DNA from: Eubacterium sp. 14-2 | GTDB taxonomy: Bacteria; Bacillota; Clostridia; Lachnospirales; Lachnospiraceae | Direction of reading: 5' to 3' | NCBI RefSeq assembly: GCF_000403845.2 | Contig: NZ_KE159568.1 | Span: 372,001 to 436,000 of the forward strand | DNA: 64,000 bases | Part shown: positions 15,447 through 25,900 of the stretch, piece after piece | How positions within the stretch are numbered: the first letter of the stretch is position 1 | Layout: every line of letters starts with the position of its first letter | Translations under genes and position numbers: made by a program | Notes under the pieces: generated by a model | Seen by the model: the letters and a program-made list of their open reading frames with translations, nothing else | Database searches by the model: none | What the model was told of the DNA's origin: nothing

Positions 15447-18400
15447 TTAAAACATATCATCCAGATCCACGGTCAGATCCTCCTGTATGAAATCCGTCAT
15501 GCCAGGCAGAAGCTCTCCCAGCTTTCTGCTGTCTCCGGTTACAGCTTCCATTACAACAGAACGGAAGTTATTCAGCAGCACTTCTGCAGTCTGCACCGTA
15601 TATAAATCTTTGACGTACTCAAGGGTAAGACAGAGCTGGCCGCTTATAATTTCCGCCTCAAACAAGAGATCCTGATTGCTGGTTCTCACCCCGGTCTCAT
15701 ACCTCTTAAGTCCCTCCATTTTTTCTCCGGTCTCTGTCAGTCCCGTATTCTGCATGATAAAAGTTACATCAAACAGAGGATTTCTCCCCTGTTCCATTCT
15801 GCATTCCGACACCTTTACAATGTCCTCAAACCCGATTTCCTGACGCTCCAGGCAGTCCAGCACCATACTGCGGGACTTTTCCATATAACTATCCGTTTCC
15901 ATATCGTCTTCCACCTGATATCTGAGGGGCAGCGTATTGATAAACAGACCCATGGCATTCATAAAGGCTCCATGCTGTCTGCCCGATACGGGGGTTCCGA
16001 TCACAACATCCTGCTTTCCTGTCATTTTTGCCAGTGTCACCGCCAGCAGAGAACCAAGCAGCATAAAAAGGGTTACATTGTGCCGCACCGCATACTCTGT
16101 AAGAAGCGCATATTCTTCGTCATGAAAGAAAAATCCCACGGAACCGGCTTTATAACTTTTTTTCAGTCCTCTGGGGTAATCAGGCAGGATATACGCAGTA
16201 TCGTGAGGCGGAGCCATTAATTGCCGCCAGAACTTAAGTTTCTGTGCATACTCCTCTGACTTCATCCGTTCCTTCTGATAATATACATAATCTTTATACT
16301 GCAAAAGGTCACTGCTCTGGTATACGCCCATATAGCGGGCATATAATTCAGAAATAAACACCCGCATGGATATCCCGTCTGAAATAATATGATGGAAATC
16401 AACTGCAAGAAACGCCTCTTTTTCCGTATAAATCACACCGATTCTGAAAAGAAACAGCCTGTCCAGCTCATATTCCCCGGCATAATACCCTTCGATAACC
16501 GGATCCGGATTACGATTTCCCGCATCCAAGATATCTATATGGAATTCGGCCGTTTCATGCACATGCTGGACAATTCTGGAATCCTTTACATGAAAGGTTG
16601 TGCGCAGTATCTCATAACGGTCGATCATCCGGGCACACGCTTTTTCCAGACCTGCAATATCAGGCTTTTCCTTCATCTTTGCGCAGAAGGATATATGCCA
16701 GCCTTCCTCTCCCATGCTTGCCGCTGACATGAGATAAATTCTCTTCTGGGCGTCGGACACCATATAATGCTCCTTCTTTTCCACATGGGGTATGACTGTT
16801 TCATCCGCTTTTTCCCTGTGCTCCAGAACAGACGCCATCTGACGGACTGTGGGATACGTGAATATATCACGGACGGAAAAAGCTGCCCCTGAAAATTTGC
16901 TGACTTCCGCAGCCAGACCTGCAGCCAGCAGAGAATGCCCGCCGATTTCAAAAAAATTATCATCTATGCCGATTGCCCTGTCACTGTCCAGAATATCCTG
17001 CCATATTTTTATTAATCCAAGCTGCTTTTCATTTTCAGCGGAGGTTTTCCGGCCTCCTGCCCCGTCACCTGTGATATCCGGCAGCATGGATACATTCAGT
17101 TTCCCGCTTGTGGTCAGGGGAATAGTGTCAATCCGCATGAAAACATCCGGTACCATATACTCAGGGAGCTTTGATCCGACATGATGCTTCAATACGGATA
17201 TATCAATATTTTCGTCCGCAACATAGTAACCTGCCAGCACATCATTTCCGTAACTGTCTTTTCGTCCTGCGGCGGCCGCCTGCAAAACGCCGGGGCAGGA
17301 AGAAATGGTTACCGCAACCTCGTCACACTCTATCCGATGTCCCCTGATTTTTACCTGAAGGTCTTTCCTCCCGATAAATTCCAGCATCCCTTCCCGGTTC
17401 ATGCGGACTATGTCGCCGGTACGGTATATTTTTCCTGTTCCGAAAGGATTGTCGGGAAATTTCTCCGCAGTAAGTTCCGCCTGCCCCAGATAGCCGTACC
17501 CCACGCCCGCACCGGCAATGTACAGCTCTCCCGGAACATTCACAGGCAGACGCCTCATTTTCCCGTCAAGCACATATACCTGCTGATTGGCCAGAGGCCT
17601 CCCAATCAGCACATGTTCTCTGTTGGTCAGTTCGCATATTGTGGACCAGACTGTGGTTTCCGTGGGGCCGTAAACGTTAAAGATCCGCGCTTCGGTACTG
17701 CCTTTCAGTTCCGACAGCAGACTGTCTGAAACAGCCTCTCCTCCCGTCAGTACATATTTCACACTTTTCAGGGAATTGTTCCTGTTTTTACCCGGGAGCA
17801 GCATTTTTATGCCCGATGGGGTCATCTGAACCATATCAACGCTGTTTTCTCTGATGATACGTTCCAGAGCGGAAGGTTCCAGCCTTTCCTCCTCATCTGC
17901 CATTGCAATCGTCATGCCGCATTTTACTGAGAAATACAATTCAAGCCCGAATATATCAAAGGTATAGTCTGTTGTTGAAAGCATGGCCCTGCAGTTACTG
18001 TCCCGGAAAACATCCTCCATGGAACAGATAAAATTATAAATTGCCTTATGGGGAATTATCACTCCCTTTGGCTTTCCTGTTGTGCCCGATGTATAAAGTA
18101 TATAGGCCGGCAGATCAGACCGGGCTTTTGAAATCACAGGCCCAGGAACCTCCCGTTCCTCTGCGGCCTCCGTCCCCGGCGTTATGATTTGCACATGTTC
18201 CGCACCCTCTGCCCCCTCATCTGCTATCATAAAACGCATCCCGCTGTCAGCAATCATGGTATTCCGCCGTTCGGCCGGAAAAGAAAGCCCCAGGGGAACA
18301 TAGGCTCCCCCTGCCTTCATTACTGCAAAAAGCGCTGCCGGAAGCCTGACGGACCGTTTCATCATCACGCCTACCGGTTCTCCCTGTTTTACGCCAAGGG

Positions 18401-19910
18401 ACAGCAGCCGGCCGGCCAGTTTATCTGACAGATCATCCAGCTGTTGAAAGGATAACTGCTGGCCGGAACAGATTACGGCTGTTTTGTCTTTCTGTTCAGA
18501 AGCCGCTGTTTTTAACATGGTGACAATCGTTTCGTCTTCATTATAATCAGCTGCATTGTCATTTACAGCATCCAGCAGATGGTAATCCCTGTCACATGTA
18601 ATGTAAAGATCCTCCAGGAGACAGTCCCCTTCTGTTTCCAGACGGTACAGCATATCGTCAAGCTGTTCCAGAAAACATGCCGCATCCATTTCTGTATATG
18701 CTTTTTCGTTGAACCGAAATGAAAAGGCAATTTCTTCATCCGATGGAAAAATGCTGATATACATATTGCTGTCGGTCTGTTCATAATAATCTGTTTCCAG
18801 TACGGTAAAGGGCAAATCCCCGATATTGTTGATTATTTTTACAAACTGTTCTCCATACGGATAATTTTCAAAGGCAATGATACAGTCAAACAATTCTGCA
18901 GAAAATCCGCTCTGCAGCTCTGAAAGGGAAGCGTCGGCATTTTCCTCCAGGAAATTTATCCCCTCAGCTGTGCGTTTCATCATCTCTGAAAACAATTCTC
19001 CTTCTGCCGCACATGCCCTTAAGGGAAGGGTGTTGATTAACATGCCCGCCATCTGCTCCACACCGCTGACCGGCGCCTGCCTGCCTGATACCACGCTTCC
19101 GATTACAGCATCGGAAGTCTGATTATAAATATGCATTAATTTAAGAATCACAGCGGCAATACAGGAATAAAGGGTACAGCCGAATCCGGAAGCAAAGGCA
19201 CGGATTCCGGCGCAGGTTGCCCTTTTCAGCCTGCCGGTCAGTTCACCGCGATACTCCCCCTCCGACGCCCCCTCACAAAATCCCGGCAAATGTGCTGTTT
19301 CACTGAACCCTTCCAGATACCTGGCCAGCTCCCCGGTGGAAATCTCTCTGCAGCGCTGTTCGCACCAGCGTATGTATGCTCCAAACTGGGGAACCGGAGG
19401 CAGTACAACCGGTTCTGCAGCGGCATATCCTGCCATAAACTCTTTCACAAGGTTTCCAAAGCTCCAGCCGTCAAGGGCAATATGATGAAAACTCCACACC
19501 AGCATGCTTTTGTTTTCAGGCAGCTCTGCCAGGGACAGGCGAAGGGGTATATCTCTTTCCAGATCAAACCCTTTTTTTCTGTCCTGTTCCAGATAGTATG
19601 CGCATACCTGGCTTATGTTTTCCGCGCCTGTATCCTTCAGGTCAACTGTAATCAGTTTCCCCTGCCTGTGCCTGAGAACCACCTGCTGGGGGCATGACAC
19701 TCCCTCACCCACAAATATGGTGCGTAAAATATCATATCGGTCAATCAGTTCCTGATAACATGCCTCTAACTTCTGCTTCTTCGGCCTTCCTTCCACCAGT
19801 ATGGAAAATTGCTCAAAATACTGCGTTGAATTACGATTTCTCAGCCATCCCAGCAGCATCCCCTGCTGTACTGGTGTAAGCGTATATATTTTGGAAATTC
19901 TGTCACTCAT
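15447..19910 (-). CDS. NRPS: C-A(Gly-like)-PCP-C
   Basis: A 1487-residue synthetase starting at 19910 behind AAGGAGACAGGAAAAC. Domains: C (about 8-430, FHHIALDGW with HH at 142-143), A (about 455-945), PCP (about 960-1030, EIGGHSLLA) and a terminal C (about 1045-1475, FHHIISDG). Both C active sites are intact. The specificity residues aligned by eye to GrsA read D-I-L-Q-L-G-V-V-W, close to the Gly code DILQLGLIW. The first C domain has the DCL-like FHHIxLDGW form, fitting the E-type domain that ends the preceding protein. Unusually the protein ends in a C domain with no partner A-PCP downstream and no thioesterase. That C could release the chain onto a free amine, or dock to another protein. 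Confidence 0.93.
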   Translation of the reverse strand: MSDRISKIYTLTPVQQGMLLGWLRNRNSTQYFEQFSILVEGRPKKQKLEACYQELIDRYDILRTIFVGEGVSCPQQVVLRHRQGKLITVDLKDTGAENISQVCAYYLEQDRKKGFDLERDIPLRLSLAELPENKSMLVWSFHHIALDGWSFGNLVKEFMAGYAAAEPVVLPPVPQFGAYIRWCEQRCREISTGELARYLEGFSETAHLPGFCEGASEGEYRGELTGRLKRATCAGIRAFASGFGCTLYSCIAAVILKLMHIYNQTSDAVIGSVVSGRQAPVSGVEQMAGMLINTLPLRACAAEGELFSEMMKRTAEGINFLEENADASLSELQSGFSAELFDCIIAFENYPYGEQFVKIINNIGDLPFTVLETDYYEQTDSNMYISIFPSDEEIAFSFRFNEKAYTEMDAACFLEQLDDMLYRLETEGDCLLEDLYITCDRDYHLLDAVNDNAADYNEDETIVTMLKTAASEQKDKTAVICSGQQLSFQQLDDLSDKLAGRLLSLGVKQGEPVGVMMKRSVRLPAALFAVMKAGGAYVPLGLSFPAERRNTMIADSGMRFMIADEGAEGAEHVQIITPGTEAAEEREVPGPVISKARSDLPAYILYTSGTTGKPKGVIIPHKAIYNFICSMEDVFRDSNCRAMLSTTDYTFDIFGLELYFSVKCGMTIAMADEEERLEPSALERIIRENSVDMVQMTPSGIKMLLPGKNRNNSLKSVKYVLTGGEAVSDSLLSELKGSTEARIFNVYGPTETTVWSTICELTNREHVLIGRPLANQQVYVLDGKMRRLPVNVPGELYIAGAGVGYGYLGQAELTAEKFPDNPFGTGKIYRTGDIVRMNREGMLEFIGRKDLQVKIRGHRIECDEVAVTISSCPGVLQAAAAGRKDSYGNDVLAGYYVADENIDISVLKHHVGSKLPEYMVPDVFMRIDTIPLTTSGKLNVSMLPDITGDGAGGRKTSAENEKQLGLIKIWQDILDSDRAIGIDDNFFEIGGHSLLAAGLAAEVSKFSGAAFSVRDIFTYPTVRQMASVLEHREKADETVIPHVEKKEHYMVSDAQKRIYLMSAASMGEEGWHISFCAKMKEKPDIAGLEKACARMIDRYEILRTTFHVKDSRIVQHVHETAEFHIDILDAGNRNPDPVIEGYYAGEYELDRLFLFRIGVIYTEKEAFLAVDFHHIISDGISMRVFISELYARYMGVYQSSDLLQYKDYVYYQKERMKSEEYAQKLKFWRQLMAPPHDTAYILPDYPRGLKKSYKAGSVGFFFHDEEYALLTEYAVRHNVTLFMLLGSLLAVTLAKMTGKQDVVIGTPVSGRQHGAFMNAMGLFINTLPLRYQVEDDMETDSYMEKSRSMVLDCLERQEIGFEDIVKVSECRMEQGRNPLFDVTFIMQNTGLTETGEKMEGLKRYETGVRTSNQDLLFEAEIISGQLCLTLEYVKDLYTVQTAEVLLNNFRSVVMEAVTGDSRKLGELLPGMTDFIQEDLTVDLDDMF

Positions 19911-19956
19911 GTTTTCCTGTCTCCTTGTCTCAAACTTGCTTCTTATATCATCTGTA

Positions 19957-22900
19957 TCAGTCTGTTATTCTGCTTACTGCATTTTCCAGGTACTTCAGGT
20001 CATCCATACTCAGATAACGATTATTATAATCACCCGGTGTTTCCGTGACTGTTTTCTTTTCAACGCAGTGGTCTGTAATTTCCTTCAGGGATTCCTTCAG
20101 TATGCCCGCCAGTTTCCCGGCAGCCTCCGCACCTGCGGCTTTGCTGTCGCAGGTGATGTCCAGGATAAGATGTCCTGATTTCATCCCTGCGTTCACTTCC
20201 AGCACAAAGGGCATTTTCTCATTGGTATCATTCCAGAGTCCGCTCATCTCTTCGTCTGTGTCAAAGGCTCCTTTTTCTTCCTCCCCGTCAAAACTGCCCA
20301 TATAATTAAACAGTATATCTTCAGGAGCAGACAGGCCTTCTGCTGCCAGCCTGTCCCGCGCATACATATAACATGCGCCGTTCCAGGGAACCAGCAGAGA
20401 CTGGTCTTTTACCTGAATAATTACTTTTTCCATATCACAGCCTTCCGTATGAAATACCAGGGGATACTCTGCTGCCAGCCATCCCACAGACTGAGACAGA
20501 TCAAGGGAGGGAAGCCCGGAAAGCCTCATATCATGTTCACAGAAAACACAGATATTGTGGATTCCGTATATTTTATATACCCCCATTACCAGTGCGCACA
20601 ACAGCAAATGTTCCACGCTGGTTCCGTATGCCCTGCAGGCCCCGCCCAGAACTGCATCTGTAAGTTCCCGGTCTGCTGTCAGGCGTTCGGTAACTGCCTG
20701 CGCATACGTCCCCCGTTCTCTGCCGCCAAAGACAGACTGGCATCCTGCAAGATATTTTCTGTAATACCGGTAATGGTCCTGATGGCTGCCTTCTGCAAAA
20801 AGACGCTCCATCACCTGTGAATATGTTTTAAAGGAACCGGTCTCAACAATTGCTTCCGGTTTCCGGCCGCCGGCAAAGGATGTATACGCGCGGTAAATAT
20901 CCCCGGCCAGCTGACGGAAAGACACAGAATCAACCACCAGATGGCTGGCTGCCAGTATCAGTCTGTCATGGGTTCCGTCGTATGACAAAGTTCCTCCAAA
21001 ATTAATTCCGCTCTGAACAGACACCTGACGATTCAGCCATTCTGCCGCTTCCCAGGCTGCCATCTCACTTCTGCCGCATATCCAGTGTACCTCAGAGCCT
21101 TCTTCGTAATGCTGCAGTTCTCCGGTAAACACAAGCTGCAGAGAACTGTAGGATTCCGCCACAAACCCAACTGCCTGTTTCAGTATTTCTTCATCCAGTT
21201 TATATGTAAAAATCAGCGTCAGGTTCTGGTTCCAGCCGGAATGTTTCAAATCAAAGGCTGAAATATATTTTTTCTGCATGGGGGTGAGGGCAAATTCCCC
21301 TGTTCTGTCAGACTGGTCCACCCGTGAGACCGGCCGGGCGGTTCTTGCAATCTCCCCGATGGTACCGGCGGCATAAATACTCTGAACGTCTGTGGAATAC
21401 CCGAACTGCCTGAGTGTGGAGGCCAGCTGTATGGCTCTGATGGAGTCTCCTCCCAGGCCAAAAAAAGTATCATTCATATTGATTTCATTAAGGCCCAGGA
21501 GCCGGCTCATGGAAGCTGCCACCGCCAGTTCGGCCGGGCTTTCTGCCCTTCTGATTTCAGAGGCGGCCGGCGCCTGCTGCGGAACCGGCAAAGCCTTACG
21601 GTCAATCTTTCCGTTGTTATTGTGAGGCATTTCTTCCAGCCGCATCAGGACAGAGGGCAGCATACAGGAAGGCAGCCTGTCCTCCAGCCATTTCATGATT
21701 CTGTGATCCATTTCTCCTGTTTCACTGGTATAGTAACAGCAGATGTATCCGGAATCCCCGCTGCCGCAGACTGTTGCAGCAGCTTCCCGGACGCCATCGC
21801 AGCTCTCTGCCACCATGGCTATTTCATTCAGTTCAATTCGAAATCCCCTGAGCTTAATCTGATGGTCTTTCCGTCCATGAATACAGAGCGTACCGTCCTC
21901 CATAAAGTGGCCAAGATCCCCGGTGCGGTACATCCTGCCGTATTCCGGTCTGAAGGGATTTCTGCCAAAGGCTTTCCTGGTCTGTTCCGGGTCGTTGATG
22001 TAACCATGGCCCACACCCGGACCGGACACGACGATTTCCCCATGGACTCCCACCGGGCAAAGCTGGTCATCTTCATCCAGAATATAAATTGCAAGGTTCT
22101 GAATGGTTTTTCCCACAGGAACGCTGTTTCGCTCCAGCTTATCTTTTATCACATAGTGGGTGATATCATCGGAAGCCTCGGTAGGTCCGTACGCATTTAC
22201 CACAGGTATGTCCGGAAACAGGGTAAGCCAGCGGTTCACAAGGCCCACGCTTACCACATCACCGGTGACCAGAAGATATCTCAGCTTATGAAAATCTGCC
22301 GGGCGGCCGTTCATGGAATCCAGCACTGCCAGCAGATATGCCGGCACCACTTCGAGAATGCTTACCTTCTGCTCTGTCACTTTTCTGACAAACATGTCAG
22401 CATCCACAATATGTTCCTCATCAAATATTACTGCTTTTCCGCCCACCATAAGAGGGCAGAAAAACTGCCATATGGAAATATCAAAGCAGGGAGATGCGGT
22501 AACAGCCATAACATCCCTGTGAGATAACCCCAGATCATTTATTTTGGCGCTGATATGATTGGTCATTCCTCCGTGAGCAACCACCGCGCCTTTGGGCCGG
22601 CCGGTGGAGCCAGAGGTAAAGATAATATAAGCCGGCCGCTCCTTACTGTATTCGGCCACGGTCACCGTCCTGGCAGGATATGACAGATCAAGATAAATCA
22701 GCCTGTCACCTGTCACTTCAGCAAGTTCTTCTTCCGGACTGTCACTGCAGACTGCAATACATGACGCCTCTGACATTTCAAAAATGTTCCGGATGCGTTC
22801 CAGAGGATAGTCCACCCCTGCCGGAACGTATACGGCACCTGTTTTCCAGAGGGCAGTCACAGCTGCGATCAGCTCCGGTGATCTTTTGATGCGAAGAACA

Positions 22901-25900
22901 ACTGCGGTTCCTTCCTGTATTCCGTAATCTGCAAACTGACAGGCGATCCTGTCCGACATGGCATTAAGCTCTGCATAACTTATATGCCGGTTTCCGTATA
23001 TGAGGGCAGTACGCTCAGGATATTTTTTTACCGCCCGCAGGAAAGAGGGAATAACGCCGTCTTCCCAGGTAAGGCTGACCCTGTTCCCGCAGAATGTATC
23101 CAGCAGACGTTTCTTTTCTGTTTCGCTGACCACTGACGCTTCACTTACCGATAATTTTTCCGGCCCCGCCATTCTGTGAATGATGTTTCTGACATACTCT
23201 GCAAACCGCTGAACGGTATTTTCCCGGAACAGATCCGTACTGTATTCGAAACAGCAAAGATACTTTCCGTCCCGCTCGATTGTTTCCATCATCAGGTCAC
23301 AGTGGGCTGTATTGCGCAAAAACTCTGTGCTTTCAGCGTGTAAATCTCCCAGATCCATCTGCAGCTTTGGTGAAATTACATCTGTAATTTCAATATCGCC
23401 CTTTAAATTCTGAAAGGTATACATGACACGATACAGTGGCTCTCTGGCCAGACAGGTGACTCCATCCCCTTCACGGGCAAGCCTGTCACTGTCTGCTCCG
23501 GAATACGTGATACCGTCCATACAGCATTTATGTACATTTCTGACAAGCTGCTCCAGCTCCATCCCTCCCTCTGTTCTCAGTCTTATGGGAAGGGTTTCCA
23601 CAAACATTCCGATCACGCCGGAAAGTTCATGTCTCTTTCGTCCTGCAAAGGGCACTCCGATTACAATATCATTCTGTCCGCTGAACTTGCGCAGGGCCAG
23701 GAAAAAAGCAGTGAGTAAAAACGACCCCGGCGTTACCCCGGCTCTGGCCGCATGTTTTTTTATCTCAGAAGAAACAGCCTCATCCAGGGTAACCATCGTT
23801 ACCGCACCTTTTCCGGTGTTAGAGGCAGCCTCGTAATCCCCGGGCAGATTAAGGGCCTGGATCTCGTCCGCAAACTGGCTCTGCCAGTATCTGCGGCAGG
23901 GCGCAATTACACTTTCAGGCAAATCAGCCAAATTGTACGCATAATCTGTGTATTCCAGTTCCGGACGCGTCACCTCACCGCCCATATAATATGCGGTAAA
24001 TCGTTCAAACAGCAGAGCCATGGAATATCCGTCGGCCGCTATATGATGTGTTCCGGCCAGAATATATCCATGTTCCTCTCCATCCTTCACAAGGGTAATT
24101 CTCAAAAGCCTGCCCTCCGAAAGATCAAAGGGCCTGTGAAAAGAATGAATCATGGCCTCCAGAGAATCCCTGTCCACCCTCTCTTCCATTTCAATACAGT
24201 TAAATTCACAGCCGCCGGGACACACAGACTGAACAGGCTGTGCATCAACCACCGTATATTTCGTCCGTAAAGAAGGGTTATCCTGCACTGTCTGATGAAA
24301 GGCTTTTTCTATCCTTTCCCGGTCTGCGATTCCATTCAGTTCCAGCACAATGATAAAATTATATGTCAAAATTTCAGGATTCAGCATACATGCGCTGTAG
24401 ATTTGTTTCTGAGAGAAAGACAATGGATAATATTCCATCTCCGGCGCCTTTTCCAGCACATTTTCTTCCCTGTCATTTTGAGTAACTGCCGCCGCCAGGG
24501 ACCGTATGGAAGGCGCTTCGGCTGCCTTTAAAAAGTCAGCTTTATATCCGAACCGTTTTTCCAGCTGATTCACAAGGGAAATGGCCATAAGGGAATCGCC
24601 GCCCAGTTCAAAAAAGCTGTGGTCTATATGGACTTCCTCCAGGCCCAGCGTTTCCCGAAAGACCTGGCCGACTGCTCTCTCACAGGGGGTATAACTGTGA
24701 TCCGGCCTGCCTGTGAGCCCCCTGTCATCTGCTTCTGTCCATACGTCATTTTCATCCGAATCGTCTCCTGGTACTTTGCCCAAAACAAAGCCTTTTATAT
24801 CCGCAATCACTTCCTCTTCACTGCAGATACGGATATTCCAGGTGGTATGCCCTTCTGTATGAGCTTCCTGTGCCACTTCTGCATGGACATGTTCCGGAAG
24901 ATTTCCATAAAGGATTATGGTTTCACATTCTTTCAGGCACCAGCCGGTATTTTCCTTCATTCCCAGCACGTCAGACAGGGTCTCAAGCATATCGGGATGA
25001 AAATGATGCAGCTCCATATCCCCGGAGTATCTCTGATCCAGTTTCAGCTCAATTTTACATTCCCGGCCTTCCTCTGTCAGATGATAATGCCAGCGCCTTC
25101 CTGCCTCTCTGGTAAAACACTGTTTCTCCTGTTCCGGAATCTGTACTTTTTCACGGGCAGATAAAGCCGGAACAGCCTCTGCTTCTGCCAGTTTTACGGT
25201 CCTGCCATCTTTCAGGGAAACTGCCGAAAGCTCCATGGCAATGCCATCCTCCCGCTTCACAGCTACCGTGTTGATTCTCCCGGTTTTCTCTTTGCTGACC
25301 GTATGCTCCACCCGTATATTTTTTATGAGAACAGCCTCCTTTGGATAGTATATCTCTGCTGTCTGGCAGATCATCTCAAGGAGCGACAGAGCGGAAATAC
25401 TGCCCCCGGCAAAACGCCAGCTTCGGGGATCCAGGACCGTTTCATACATATCTTCTTCATTTCCTGAATAAATTACCCTTCCGGTTACCGGGTGGTGCGG
25501 AATTTTTTCGGGGCTGTCCGCCCATCTTCTGTTTAATTCAAAGGGATAGCCCGGCAGTGAGACCTTTACTCCGCCGGGGAACAGGCTGCCCGCATCCGGC
25601 AGGCTGCCTGCAGCATATTCTGCACAGACACGGGCCCAGGGTTCAGAGAACCCGGTATTTTTTTCCGTTCTTTCCGAATAAAAACACCCTTCCGGAAGCT
25701 CTTTACCTGAGAGAACAGCTTCCCGCAGGCCTTTCAGCCGCAGAACCATCTGTTCTTTGTCCGAACCATACACGCCGGCCCGTAAGTTATGGTGCATCCG
25801 CCCCTTATAAGCTGTAAAACAGATATCCTCAAGGTCTGCATCACCCTTTTGCATTCTGTGGGCATAACGGAGCAGAAGTTCCGTCAGCGAATGTACGTTT

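Noticed and set aside
21622-22527. 301-codon plus-strand open frame
   Set aside because: Shadow of the A domain of the KS-DH*-ACP hybrid.
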